Shown here: piece by piece, positions 27,709-38,500 of the stretch | How positions within the stretch are numbered: the first letter of the stretch is position 1 | How the letters are laid out: every line of letters starts with the position of its first letter | From: Bacteroidales bacterium | GTDB taxonomy: Bacteria > Bacteroidota > Bacteroidia > Bacteroidales > Tenuifilaceae | Assembly: GCA_020636845.1 (NCBI GenBank) | Contig: JACJXD010000003.1 | Span: forward strand, 1-64,000 | DNA: 64,000 bases | Direction: 5' to 3' | Program-made: the position numbers and the translations under genes | Notes under the pieces: model-generated | Told to the model about the DNA's origin: nothing | Databases searched by the model: none | What the model saw: only the letters and a program-made list of their open reading frames with translations

Positions 27709-28605
27709 TTAATTATGAGGATGAAACTTCATGATAGTTTCCCGTAAAAATTCCTTGTCAACGTGCGTATATATTTCGGTAGTTTGAATAGACTCGTGCC
27801 CTAACATCTCTTGAACGGCACGTAAATCGGCGCCTCCTTCAACCAAATGAGTTGCAAACGAATGGCGCAAAGTATGCGGGCTTATGTTCTTTTTTATTCC
27901 TGCCAGCCTTGCATACTTTTTTATTATAGTAAAAACCATTTCGCGAGTAAGCTGCCTGCCCCACCTATTTAGAAACACTATATTTGTTGCTGCTGGATCT
28001 ATCCTAAAAGCCACCGAATTCCGCTGTTCCAAATACTCTCCAACATCGTTGATAGCCTTACTGCCAATTGGTACTAACCGCTCCTTATCGCCTTTTCCTA
28101 TTACGCGAATGTACCCGTCGTCGAAAAAAAGGTCGGTAAGCTTAAGCGAAACCAGTTCGGACACACGCAACCCACAACTGTAAAGCGTTTCAATCATAGC
28201 CTTATTCCTATGACCATCGGGCTTACTAAGATCGATTGCCGCCTCCATAGCATCGATTTCGTGCACACTAAGAACTTCGGGAAGTTTCCTTCCAATTTTG
28301 GGAGATTCTATAAGTTCGGTAGGATCGCTATCTATCACCTCTTCAATCATAAGATACTTGAAAAAACCCCTTATGGCCGAAAGAACTCTACTTTGCGAAC
28401 GCTTCTTCAAACCTAAGTCGTTGAGGTATGCCAAAAAGTTTTGAATTTGCTCCATTGTAACCGATTCAGGCTCTACTCCAATACCTTCCATAAAGTCGGT
28501 TAACTTCTGCATATCGGTACGGTATGCAGAAACAGAATTATCGGAAAGCGATTTTTCCAGCCGAACAAAATCAACGTAATCATTTACAGCAACTTTCCAA
28601 CTCAT
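27709..28605 (-). CDS. xerD: Site-specific tyrosine recombinase XerD
   Basis: 298 residues, the size of housekeeping XerC/D. N-terminal SAM-like core-binding domain (YVDFVRLEKSLSDNSVSAYRTDMQKL), then the catalytic domain with Arg in YSCGLRVSEL, Lys in VIGKGDKERLVP, His-x-x-Arg in SPHTLRHSFATHL, His in LGHESIQTTEIYTHV and nucleophile Tyr in the same segment. Resolves chromosome dimers with a partner at dif during division. Divergent from pyk. No attachment sites or integrated element surround it, so it is the cellular recombinase rather than an integrase. Confidence 0.93.
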   Translation of the reverse strand: MSWKVAVNDYVDFVRLEKSLSDNSVSAYRTDMQKLTDFMEGIGVEPESVTMEQIQNFLAYLNDLGLKKRSQSRVLSAIRGFFKYLMIEEVIDSDPTELIESPKIGRKLPEVLSVHEIDAMEAAIDLSKPDGHRNKAMIETLYSCGLRVSELVSLKLTDLFFDDGYIRVIGKGDKERLVPIGSKAINDVGEYLEQRNSVAFRIDPAATNIVFLNRWGRQLTREMVFTIIKKYARLAGIKKNISPHTLRHSFATHLVEGGADLRAVQEMLGHESIQTTEIYTHVDKEFLRETIMKFHPHN

Positions 28606-28680
28606 GTCTAATTTTTTTATAAAAACTTAAATATAATCACCGCTGCAAACATTTGCAACGTTTTTTAAGGCTCCTGCATA

Positions 28681-28709
28681 TTTGGATAGGCAGAAAATAC
28701 TTAATTTTG
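28681..28709 (+). promoter_or_regulatory. Bacteroidota-type promoter of pyk
   Basis: TTTG at 28681-28684 and TAATTTTG (fits TAnnTTTG) at 28702-28709, spaced 17 bp, slightly less than the usual 19-21. The pyk ATG is 18 bp beyond the -7 box. Confidence 0.5.
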
Positions 28710-28726
28710 ATGCAAAATTAACTGCT

Positions 28727-30151
28727 ATGCTCAAACACACAAAAATTGTTGCAACCATTTCGGATAAACGATGCGATGTGGAATTTCTAAAATCGCTTTA
28801 CGATGCAGGGATGAATGTTGCGCGCCTAAACACAGCCCACTTAACCCCCGAAACCGCAAAAAAAATAATATCCAATATCCGAAAAGTATCGGAGCATATA
28901 GCCATACTAATCGACACTAAAGGTCCGGAAATAAGAACTTCACCCAACGGAAACGAAATAAAAGTTGAAAAAGGGCAAAGAATTACCATTGTTGGAAATC
29001 CTGTTGGTGAAACTAACGGTAGCACCCTTTACGTAACTTACGCCGATATTGCCAAAGAGGTTCCCGTTGGAAATCGCGTTTTGATTGATGACGGTGAAAT
29101 AGGAATGAGGGCTGTTGAAAATGCCAACGGTACGCTTATTTGTGAAGTTGAAAACAGCGGACTAATTAAATTACGTAAAAGCGTTAACCTTCCGGGTGTT
29201 CATATTAACCTGCCATCGCTTTCCGACAAGGACAGAGCCTTTGTTCATTTTGCCATTGAAAACAATATCGATCTTATTGCCCACAGTTTTGTTCGGAACA
29301 AACACGATGTTTTGGAAATAAAGGAGATTCTTAAAAAGCATAACAGTCCCATAAAAGTAATTGCCAAAATAGAAAACCAGCAAGGCGTTGATAATATTGA
29401 TGAAATACTCGACCACACATACGGAATAATGGTTGCCCGAGGTGATATGGGCATTGAAATTGCGGCTGAAAAATTACCGGTAATTCAAAGAAAGATTGTG
29501 CGAATGTGCATAGAGAGCAAAAAGCCCGTTATTATTGCTACTCAAATGCTCCATACCATGATTGAAAACCCCCGTCCCACCCGTGCTGAGATTAGCGACA
29601 TTGCTACCGCAATATATGAACGTGCAGATGCAATAATGCTTAGCGGTGAAACTGCCTACGGAGCATATCCTGTAGAGTCCGTAAAAGTAATGACGCGTGT
29701 TGCACAGGAAATTGAAAAGGAGCAAACGCCGGATGTTTCCATCAACCTTGTACGCATTAACAACGAAATAACCGCAACATTAACAAAATCGGCAGTAAAA
29801 GCTTGCTCATCGCTTCCAATAAAAGCAATTATTTTTGACACGTTAACAGGACGAACCGGACGCTACTTGTCGGCATTCAGAGGAAATATCCCAGCCTATG
29901 CCATCTGCTACAAGGAAGAAGTGATGCGCCAACTGTCACTATCCTTTGGCGTAGAAGCCGTTTACATGGAACCAAGAACCAGCCGCGACCATTTTCTTAC
30001 CGATGCAGTTGGACTTATGTTGGATCAAAAAAAGATTGTTCCCGAAGATTTGATACTAATTATAGGAGGAAGTTTTGGGCCTACCAACGGAGCCAGCTTC
30101 ATGGAAATTAGCAAAGCTAAAAACCTAACATCAAAAAATATTACCCTTTAG
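28727..30151 (+). CDS. pyk: Pyruvate kinase
   Basis: Converts phosphoenolpyruvate and ADP to pyruvate and ATP in glycolysis. Begins MLKHTKIVATISDKRCDVEF at the ATG at 28727; an upstream in-frame TTG would place the start inside the promoter. Family motifs: NVARLNTAHLTPETA, LIDTKGPEIRT, signature VIAKIENQQGVDNIDEIL with the catalytic Lys and metal-binding Glu, VARGDMGIEIAAEKLPVIQR, PVIIATQMLHTM and SDIATAIYERADAIMLSGETAYG. The C-terminal allosteric domain is complete. The glucose-yielding PUL starts 3.5 kb downstream, but no direct linkage is evident. Confidence 0.97.
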   Translation: MLKHTKIVATISDKRCDVEFLKSLYDAGMNVARLNTAHLTPETAKKIISNIRKVSEHIAILIDTKGPEIRTSPNGNEIKVEKGQRITIVGNPVGETNGSTLYVTYADIAKEVPVGNRVLIDDGEIGMRAVENANGTLICEVENSGLIKLRKSVNLPGVHINLPSLSDKDRAFVHFAIENNIDLIAHSFVRNKHDVLEIKEILKKHNSPIKVIAKIENQQGVDNIDEILDHTYGIMVARGDMGIEIAAEKLPVIQRKIVRMCIESKKPVIIATQMLHTMIENPRPTRAEISDIATAIYERADAIMLSGETAYGAYPVESVKVMTRVAQEIEKEQTPDVSINLVRINNEITATLTKSAVKACSSLPIKAIIFDTLTGRTGRYLSAFRGNIPAYAICYKEEVMRQLSLSFGVEAVYMEPRTSRDHFLTDAVGLMLDQKKIVPEDLILIIGGSFGPTNGASFMEISKAKNLTSKNITL

Positions 30152-30217
30152 ATATTGCCAATCTCACAAAGAATATTGAGACACGAAAGCGGCTACTGCA
30201 AAAGCCCTAAAATTAGG

Positions 30218-31429
30218 GTGAGGAAATTTATTGCGTTACTGTTTTTTCTGTTTGGGCTACCTTTTCAACCTATACTTGGACAACACCTTCCAAATGAATG
30301 GTACAAAGCCACTGCGTTATTCGAGAATGGGAACTATACCGAATCCGTATCGTGGGCAGATTCGTGCATAAAACAAAAGGCAAATCGTTACGAATTTTAC
30401 CTGCTTAAGGGCAAAGCACTATACAGGCAAAACTTGCTGGGAGATGCAATTGAAAACTTCACGTTAGCCGAAAAGTATAGCAAAGGAAGCGGCAGTTTTT
30501 GGTTGGCTAAGTTGACTTGTAAACTCAATAAGCCCGAAGAGTGCATCAAGTGGACAAGTAAGAATCTTAATTCAATTTATAAGGAAAAGGAAAGCGCATT
30601 TATTCTCGATAACGATTTTAACTCGGTAAAAGAAAATTCGGAATGGAAAGCAATATGGGAAAAACAATGGTATTCGTCGCTCGACCAAACCATATACGAA
30701 GCCGAAAACATGTTGAAAGCAGGCCGATACGATGCTTGTCTGGATTTACTCAATAGCAAAATTAAAAGTAAAAATAGCAGCCATCGGCTCTATGCCCTGA
30801 GAGGCGATACTTACACTGCGCTGGAGCAATACTCCAACGCACTTTCCGATTACTTGCTGGCGCTAAAGAAAAGTAAACGAAATACCGATTATATGGCCAA
30901 CGTTGCTATTGCATACTCGAACAGGAAACAGTATGCCAATGCTTTAAAATACATAAACATGGCCATTGACAAAGCGGGTAATAATCCTTACTACATAATT
31001 ACAAAAGCAAAAATTCAACTTAACGCAAAACAATGGAACGAGGCTTTCCAAAACATTAAATTCTACTTGGAATTTTATCCTAAAAGCATTGAAGCCAACA
31101 ACCTGCTTGCTCAGAGTGCATACGAATCCGGAAGTTACGTTGATGCCCTTTTTGCTCTGGCAAAACTCATAAAATTATTTCCCAACAACTTTGAATTTAG
31201 GCTGCTAAGAGCAAAAACGTACATTAAAACAGAACAGTACCGGGTTGCCTTAGTCGATTTAGACGATGTTATTAAAGCAAACTATAAGGTTGCCGAGGCA
31301 TACTACATAAAAGGCGTAGCTTTACTTGGCATAGGCGAAAAGGAACGTGCCTGCAAATCGTTTTCCACATCGATGTACCAAGGATATTTTCCCTCGCAAG
31401 CAGCATTTTACAACAACTGTAAGCAGTAA
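30218..31429 (+). CDS. Exported TPR-repeat protein
   Basis: Signal peptide RKFIALLFFLFGLPFQPILGQ, then about eight tetratricopeptide-like helix pairs over the rest (YKATALFENGNYTESVSWADSC, YALRGDTYTALEQYSNALSDYLLAL, ANVAIAYSNRKQYANALKYINMA, ANNLLAQSAYESGSYVDALFALA, YYIKGVALLGIGEKERACKSFS). The GTG at 30218 gives the best signal peptide start. A TTG at 30155, 3 bp after the pyk stop, is in frame but adds 21 non-signal residues. TPR scaffolds of this type mediate protein contacts in the periplasm; partner unknown. Probably read through from pyk. Confidence 0.8.
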   Translation: MRKFIALLFFLFGLPFQPILGQHLPNEWYKATALFENGNYTESVSWADSCIKQKANRYEFYLLKGKALYRQNLLGDAIENFTLAEKYSKGSGSFWLAKLTCKLNKPEECIKWTSKNLNSIYKEKESAFILDNDFNSVKENSEWKAIWEKQWYSSLDQTIYEAENMLKAGRYDACLDLLNSKIKSKNSSHRLYALRGDTYTALEQYSNALSDYLLALKKSKRNTDYMANVAIAYSNRKQYANALKYINMAIDKAGNNPYYIITKAKIQLNAKQWNEAFQNIKFYLEFYPKSIEANNLLAQSAYESGSYVDALFALAKLIKLFPNNFEFRLLRAKTYIKTEQYRVALVDLDDVIKANYKVAEAYYIKGVALLGIGEKERACKSFSTSMYQGYFPSQAAFYNNCKQ

Positions 31430-31523
31430 GCAAAAATATTCCATATTTCTTCTCAAACTGTTTTAACTAACCTTTCAAATTGTTATGTTTGGGATTATTT
31501 TGTATTTGATAAACAACTTCATT

Positions 31524-32081
31524 ATGGACATTAAAGGCTCTGCTGTAAAATCTACTCCCGACTACATTAAATTTAACTTTGGACTACGTTACAATGAGTG
31601 GCTACAATCGCTTCCCCCTGCTTCAAAAGAAATTATCGAAAAACCAATATACGCAACAACGTGGTACCCTTTAATGGACGCGGTAATAGTGCCAACACAA
31701 GTAGCCGCCGACCTTTTTTTTAACGGTGATGCCGCCAAAGCAGCAAGAGAAATCGGACGCTTTAGTTCGGATGTAGCCCTAAAAGGGATGTATAAGATAT
31801 TTGTGCGTATAAGTTCCCCTTTATTTGTACTAAGCAGGGCTACTAGCATTTTTTCAACGTACTACCAACCAGCCGACATAAAAGTTGTTGAATCGTCGGG
31901 TAAAAAGGCCATAATTGAACTGAACAAGTTTCATCCAAACGAAAAGCTAATTATGGAACGCATAGCAGGATGGATTGAGCAGACCCTCGAAATAACACTT
32001 AAATCGCCGCTAAAAGTTGACATTAAAAACAGCATAAATGGAAATAACCTTACATCCCGAATTACGGCGGTGTGGGAATAA
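31524..32081 (+). CDS. Unrecognised cytoplasmic protein, about 185 residues
   Basis: The ATG at 31524 (MDIKGSAVKSTPDYIKF) is preferred; an in-frame ATG at 31485 adds 13 hydrophobic residues of doubtful value. The sequence is mixed alpha/beta, with YNEWLQSLPPASKEIIEKPIYATTWYPL and a conserved-looking FNGDAAKAAREIGRFSSDVALKGMYKIFVRISSP. The size and the WYP-LMDA-helix-GRFSSD arrangement faintly resemble DUF2378/heme-NO-binding-like folds, but I cannot claim membership. No Cys or His pattern for metal is visible. Followed by its own terminator, so monocistronic. Codon use is normal for the window. Confidence 0.7.
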   Translation: MDIKGSAVKSTPDYIKFNFGLRYNEWLQSLPPASKEIIEKPIYATTWYPLMDAVIVPTQVAADLFFNGDAAKAAREIGRFSSDVALKGMYKIFVRISSPLFVLSRATSIFSTYYQPADIKVVESSGKKAIIELNKFHPNEKLIMERIAGWIEQTLEITLKSPLKVDIKNSINGNNLTSRITAVWE

Positions 32082-32103
32082 CTTTTTGATATCAACAGAT
32101 ATG

Positions 32104-32127
32104 AGGTGCATTACTTGCACCTTTTTT
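32104..32127 (+). terminator. Intrinsic terminator
   Basis: aggtgca-ttact-tgcacct with a T6 run at the base, 23 bp after the stop of the preceding gene. A TACATTTG box (32210-32217), fitting TAnnTTTG, follows about 80 bp downstream and could start the PUL regulator transcript. Confidence 0.85.
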
Positions 32128-32257
32128 ATTAAATTTTCCCAAGAATTAAAAACCAAGCCAAAAACTACGAGAGTTTTGTCATATCTATTTAAAATACTGC
32201 ATTTTTTAATACATTTGAGTAAAATGTTATTTTACTTACCGATAACTAACATTCAGA

Positions 32258-35176
32258 ATGAAAAAAGAGCATATTAGACTAGCCATGGCGCTCGTGTTTT
32301 CGAGCATCCTAGCTTTTAATTCAACTTATGCACAAGATATTACAGGCATTCCTATTATCGAGAATTTTCCCAAAAACGAGTATAAAGCAAGTACGCAGAA
32401 CTGGAGCATCTGCCAGGGAAGCGAAGGTTATATGTACTTCGGAAACAACCAAGGCGTACTGCAATACTCAGGCTACGACTGGCAACTAATCGAAATGTCG
32501 AACTACTCGATAGTTCGCTGCGTTGCATCGTGTGGCAAGGATTCGATTTTGGTGGGTGCATTTAACGAGTTAGGTTTGCTTAATCACGACAACACCGGGC
32601 AACCGGTATTTCATTCGTGGAATGAAAGGATTCCAGAGGAATACCGTAACTACGGCGAGATTTGGCGAATATACAAGGAGAAGGAATTCATTTACTTTCA
32701 ATCGTTTAAATCGATACTAATATTTAAAAACGAAAAATTTTACAAGGCAATTACCTCCTCCAACGAATACCGATTTTCCTACCTTATAGATAACGCGCTA
32801 TACGTTTATGAGCGAAACCGAGGGCTGCTTAAACTAACAAACGATAGCATTCAGGTGGTTAAAGGAAGTGAGTTTTTCAAGGATAAGGAAATATGGAGCC
32901 TTTTCAACTTAAATAACAGCGAACTTCTAATTGGAACACAGTATAACGGATTTTACAAGCTCCAAAACGGAAAAGTTTCAACATGGGACTCGCAGGCTAA
33001 CCAGTTTGTTCTAAAGCATATCCTTTTTAATGGAACTATTTTGAGTAATGGTGATTTTGCATTTGGAACAGTACTAAACGGACTTATAATTACCGATAAG
33101 CAAGGTAACATTAAACTTACGCTGAACAAGCAAAACGGCTTGCAAAACAACACCATTTTAAGCACTTACGTTGATGCCTTCAATAACATTTGGTTAGGAT
33201 TGGACAACGGTATCGACTACATTAAAATAAACTCGCCATTGTCCTTTGTTAGGAAAAACGGAGGTTTCGGCACAGGCTACTGTTCCATAATATTCAACAA
33301 TCAACTTTATGCCGGGACAAATCAAGGGCTATTCAAAATAAGCCTAAGCCAAAATACAAATCCGGCTGTCGAGCAAAACGATTTTACGCTGGTGCCAAAA
33401 ACGTCGGGACAAGTATGGAATCTATTCAACCTAAACGGCAACCTACTTTGCGGCCATAACTCCGGACTATTCCAAATACGTGACAACGGAGCTGTCAATA
33501 TTTTCGATAACGAAGGAGTTTGGGATATAATTCCTATTCCGTATGAGCAAAATTTGTTCATAATGGGCACCTATTACGGCTTCTACCTAATAAAAGAAAA
33601 TAACGCGGAATTTAAAGTTGTTCAAAAAATTAAGGGATTGGAAGAATCTGCCCGACGATTCTTTTTCGACAATAAAGGTTACTTATGGATGAGCCACGGC
33701 TACAAGGGAATATACCAGCTAAAACTATCGTCCGACTATAAGTCCATAAAAGTTATCAAGGTACACAACCATGCCAACGACCTCCCGTTAGACTACAACA
33801 ACGATGCAACGCTAATTAGAAATCAGGTTTATGCCACAACCAGCAAGGGCATATATAAATTTGACTACAGCAAGAACAAATTCATTTACGACGAAAAATG
33901 GGATAAATACTTTAACGGAAATGCCAGTCAATTCACAAGATTAATTGAAAGCAACGAGAAAAAAATATGGGCATTTAAACGGGGATCGGTACAACTGCTC
34001 ACCTACCTAAGCGACAAACTCTACGATGTAAACTCAAGATCGTTCTTGCTAATAAATAACACACTATCGGGAAATTACGAAAACATTTTAAACCTGAACA
34101 ACAATAAATATTTAATTGGCACCGAAGATGGGTTTGTTTTCTATAACGATAATAACATTCAATCCTACGATGAAAAAGTTCCTTTATCAATTGAATGGGT
34201 TGAAAGCATCACTAACAGCAACAATTTAGGAATAAACGAAAAAATTTTCATTGTTGACAAAAATTCGAACAACATTGGAAAAATTCCATTTCGAAAACGG
34301 CATATAAGAATTACCCTTGCCATGCCATACTTTGCCAGTCAAAATCTAGTTAAATTTAGGTATAGAATAAATAACGAAGAATGGGGCAACTGGATAAGCG
34401 GCAATACCCTTGACCTAACCGAACTAACAGACAAGGATTATAAAATCAGCATTGAATGTTCGGTTGATGAAATCGATATTCTTGGTAAAACCAACATTCT
34501 GCTAACAATTACTCCTCCAATATACCGAACATGGTATTCCTACCTGTTCTATCTCCTAATATTTGCAGGAATAGCCTTCATATTTTTCTACTTTTTAAGA
34601 ATTAAAATTAACAAGGATAAGAGAAAGGCATACCTAATACAAAAGAAAAAGATGGTTCGCCAGGAAATTATGCTCAAGCAAAAAGCGCAGGAGGCTGAAA
34701 ACGAACTAAATATCTTAAAAACCGAGAAACTAAAATCCGATATTATATATAAAAGCAAAGAGCTGGCAAATACAACAATGGATATCATTCAAAAGAACAT
34801 AATGCTTAATGATATAAAAAAAGCACTGCTCGAACTGGTGAAGGAAAATCCAGTGTTAAAGGATAGCCATAGAATTACCTACCTGGTAAGAAAAATAAAT
34901 AAAAGCATTGAACAAAAGGAAAAATGGGTGGTTTTTGAAAAAAATTTCGATCAAGTACACGAAAACTTTTTACATCGACTAAAAGAAAAACACCCGAATT
35001 TAACTTCAAAAGATATGCGATTAGCCGCATACATAAGAATGAACTTATCGTCGAAAGAAATTGCCCCGCTAATGAATATATCGGTTCGAAGCGTTGAAAT
35101 AAGCCGGTATCGTTTGCGAAAAAAGATAGATATTGAACATGAAAAGAACTTATACGATTATTTAATTGGTTTATAG
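32258..35176 (+). CDS. Membrane-spanning propeller/Y_Y_Y regulator with LuxR-like HTH (SusR-like one-component activator)
   Basis: Signal peptide (about 1-25), then a long periplasmic part of two-component-regulator propeller repeats (WSICQGSEGYMYFGNNQGVLQYSG, NNIWLGLDNGIDYI, GYLWMSHGYKGIYQL) and a Y_Y_Y Ig-like domain at about 680-750 (VKFRYRINNEEW, DYKISIEC). One TM follows at about 755-777, then a basic coiled coil (KKKMVRQEIMLKQKAQEAENEL) and a LuxR/GerE-like HTH at the end (LTSKDMRLAAYIRMNLSSKEIAPLMNISVRSVEISRYRLRKK). There is no kinase or receiver, so it is like SusR: an inner-membrane protein that binds an oligosaccharide outside and DNA inside. It sits directly before susC of the glucan locus. 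Confidence 0.9.
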   Translation: MKKEHIRLAMALVFSSILAFNSTYAQDITGIPIIENFPKNEYKASTQNWSICQGSEGYMYFGNNQGVLQYSGYDWQLIEMSNYSIVRCVASCGKDSILVGAFNELGLLNHDNTGQPVFHSWNERIPEEYRNYGEIWRIYKEKEFIYFQSFKSILIFKNEKFYKAITSSNEYRFSYLIDNALYVYERNRGLLKLTNDSIQVVKGSEFFKDKEIWSLFNLNNSELLIGTQYNGFYKLQNGKVSTWDSQANQFVLKHILFNGTILSNGDFAFGTVLNGLIITDKQGNIKLTLNKQNGLQNNTILSTYVDAFNNIWLGLDNGIDYIKINSPLSFVRKNGGFGTGYCSIIFNNQLYAGTNQGLFKISLSQNTNPAVEQNDFTLVPKTSGQVWNLFNLNGNLLCGHNSGLFQIRDNGAVNIFDNEGVWDIIPIPYEQNLFIMGTYYGFYLIKENNAEFKVVQKIKGLEESARRFFFDNKGYLWMSHGYKGIYQLKLSSDYKSIKVIKVHNHANDLPLDYNNDATLIRNQVYATTSKGIYKFDYSKNKFIYDEKWDKYFNGNASQFTRLIESNEKKIWAFKRGSVQLLTYLSDKLYDVNSRSFLLINNTLSGNYENILNLNNNKYLIGTEDGFVFYNDNNIQSYDEKVPLSIEWVESITNSNNLGINEKIFIVDKNSNNIGKIPFRKRHIRITLAMPYFASQNLVKFRYRINNEEWGNWISGNTLDLTELTDKDYKISIECSVDEIDILGKTNILLTITPPIYRTWYSYLFYLLIFAGIAFIFFYFLRIKINKDKRKAYLIQKKKMVRQEIMLKQKAQEAENELNILKTEKLKSDIIYKSKELANTTMDIIQKNIMLNDIKKALLELVKENPVLKDSHRITYLVRKINKSIEQKEKWVVFEKNFDQVHENFLHRLKEKHPNLTSKDMRLAAYIRMNLSSKEIAPLMNISVRSVEISRYRLRKKIDIEHEKNLYDYLIGL

Positions 35177-35598
35177 TATATTAACATAATTAAATATAAA
35201 TAAGAATCACATCAGAATTTCCCTAAAATTAAGGCAATACAACCGTTCCAATAAGAACTTGTTATTCTTGATCAAAAATATCCGCTACATTATCATTTTG
35301 TAAAGCCATGTTAATTTTAGTTAAAAATTGATTTTCAACCATTTAAATAATTTATGTTGAGGCTACGTATAGGTATAAATACAGAAGAGATGTAGTTGTA
35401 TATAGGCTCAAAAAAAGAAACAGAAATCGTTTGCGCGTAATTTTGAAACAGCGTCTTAGTAAAAGTAAATTTTGTTTTTAAGTAAAAATCTGACAAACCT
35501 TATAATCAAGTAAAGCAATTATAAGAACACTTAAGGATTTTACAACACTTTTAACGATTTAACAATTGTTTCAAAATCAAACCTTAAACAAAAACAGT
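35177..35598. other. Regulatory intergenic region before susC
   Basis: About 420 AT-rich bases without a gene. Contains a TAATTTTG box at 35438-35445 (fits TAnnTTTG) and a second weaker taaattttg near 35466, roughly 120-160 bp before the susC ATG, so a long leader is possible. No clear terminator after the regulator and no obvious inverted repeat for it to bind. Confidence 0.4.
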
Positions 35599-38500
35599 AT
35601 GAGAAAAAATTTAAAAAGGATTTTCCTTTCAATTTTTTTACTGAGTACTACAGTTGCTTGGGCTCAAAACAGAGTCATTACAGGAACTGTTACCGAGAAA
35701 GGAAACGTTCCTATACCTGGCGTTACGGTTGTAGTTAAAGGTACAACCTATGGAACAACAACAAACCCCGATGGGTATTACTCTTTGCAAGTTCCAGACG
35801 ATGCAACGGTGCTTTCCTTTTCATTTGTAGGGTACCAACCTAAAGATGTAGCCATTGCAAATCAAAAGGTAATAAACGTGGAGTTAGATCCAACTGTAAC
35901 GGAACTAGAGGAAGTTGTTGTAGTTGGCTATGGCACTCAAAAAATTGCTAATGTATCGGGTGCTATATCTACAGTAAAATCAAACGATATAGAAGCACAG
36001 AAACCCGTCAGAATTGAGGAAGCTTTTCAAGGACGTTCTTCGGGAATTTCCGTAATTCAAGGTGGGTCTCCCGGAAGTAACCCAACAGTACTTATTAGGG
36101 GTATTTCTTCGTATTCAGGCACTGCTCCTTTGGTAATAATTGATGGAGTTCCTCAAACAATCGATGATTTGAATGCTATTGATGCTTCAGATATAGAATC
36201 GATAAACATTTTAAAAGACGCATCGGCAACTGCTATTTACGGAGTAAAAGGAGGAAACGGTGTTATTGTTATTACAACTATTAAAGGACGCACAAATCAA
36301 AAAGCAGAATTTTCATTTAACTCCTACTTCGGTACTCAACAAGTAACTAAAAAAATAGGAATGCTTAACGCCACAGAGTATGCTGCCATAATAAATGAAG
36401 GTAGCGTTGCAGCTGGCGGCGATGTTATTTTTCCCAATTTATCCACATTAGGAGTTGGCACTAATTGGCAAGACGAAATATTTAAAACAGCGGCAGTTTC
36501 TTCTAACAGCCTAAGCGTAAAAGGCGGCGGAGAAAAAGTTGCATACTTTTTATCGACCAGCTACCTGTCTCAGGGCGGTATAGTTGGGGGAAGCGATAAA
36601 TCGAACTTTAACAGAGCAAATGTTACTGCTAACCTAGACTTCGATTTAACAAAGCGTTTAAAATTTATCCTCAATACAAACTATGCTAACATTGCCGGAA
36701 AATCTGTAGCAGAAAACGCATTTAACTCCATTATTGGTAGCGCACTAAACTTCGATCCTACCGTACCTGTTTATAATACCGTTCCAAATACAGTAGGAAC
36801 ATACGGATTTAGCAATCTAATTCTATCTGAAGTATTCAACCCTTTAACTAAACTCGAAAATACTTACAATAAAAGCAATGGGAATAAACTTTTTGGTAAA
36901 GGAGAACTACAATATAGTATCTTAGATAATCTGAAAGTAACCACCCGACTAGGTTATGTTAAATGGGATCAAACGGGAAAAAGTTTTATTCCTTTAGTAT
37001 TTTATGGCCCGCTAAATGTTGAAAATACTATGATGGCAGATGGCAGCACAGCATCTGGAAGGCATAATAGTGTAACGGAATACTCTAATTCGGCATTTAG
37101 CTACACTTACGAAGCATTCGCTAATTATAAGGTCAAAATAAACGAAAACCATAATTTAGAAGCTGTTGCTGGGTTCTCATTATCAAAATCAACATCAAGC
37201 AGCTATACTGCCACACGGCAAGATGTTCCCTTTAATTCATGGACATTTGCCGATCTAACAAGTGCGACAGGAACGAATTCGTCAACAAATCCCTCTGCAT
37301 TCACTTCTGGCAAAACTCTTGGAGCCATAAAAAGAAACGCATCATACTTTGGACGCTTAAATTACGATTATTTGGAAAAATATCTTGCATCCTTCTCTGT
37401 TCGTCGTGATGGTTCTAACGCATTCGGTGCAAAAAATAAATTTGCCAATTTCTTTGCAGGGTCAGTTGGATGGGTTGTAACAAAAGAAGATTTTATGAAA
37501 GTTGACTTTATTAACTATTTAAAACTAAGGAGTAGTTACGGAACAACCGGAAACGATAATGTAGTACACCAAATAGTCCAAATAGTTACCGGCGGACCTT
37601 CGTATAACTCAACTGCCAACAGCAATGGTTACACGTTTGTAACGTCTGCAGGCGATGTATTTGTTCCTGGTTCAACAGTAAACTCTTTTAGCAACGAAAC
37701 CTTAAAGTGGGAAAAACAAAAGCAGTTAGATTTAGGATTCGACATCACCGTTCTTAAAAGTATGCTTTCGTTAAACTTCGATTACTTTAAGAAAAACGTT
37801 GACGGCTTACTTTTTGTTAACACTCCGCCTTTGTATGCAGGAACATCACTGCCTGTTGGATCGAACATTGGTTCAACAGAAAGCAAGGGCGTTGATTTAA
37901 CATTAAGCTTCAACGCAAAAACCGAAACTCTCAAATTCAATACTTCGGTAACGTTTACAACCTCGAAAAACCTAGTAACTGCTACTAATATAGATGGAAC
38001 AGGCTTAGTTACAGGAGGAAGTTACTTTAACGGTCAAACCCAAAGCATAACAAGATTTGAAAAGGGAGAAACTCCAGGTTACTTCTACGGATACAAAACC
38101 GACGGGCTATTCCAAACCGTTGAAGAAATTGAACAAAGCCCTACCCAAACAGGAGCTGTTCCCGGCGACATTAAATTCGTAGATGTTAACGGCGACGGTA
38201 AAATAAGCGACCTTGACAGAACAAAAATTGGCGATCCATTTCCCAATTTCACCATGGGTTGGAATGTTAGCCTAGAATATAAAAACTTCGATTTTAGCGT
38301 ATTTACCTATGCTTCTGTTGGTAACGACGTTTACAGGGCTTACGAAAGAAATGCTCAATACTCAAACAAATTCAGAAGTATTTTAAATAGGTGGACTGGT
38401 CCATATTCTACAAATGATTCTCGTTACCCTCGTTACTCTTTCAACGATGCTAATAGCAATATTAGGGCCTCCGATAGATATGTTGAAGATGGATCGTTTG

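Noticed and set aside
27709..28605. Tyrosine recombinase as an integrase of a mobile element
   Set aside because: Length, motifs and housekeeping neighbours fit XerD, and no attachment sites or element genes surround it.
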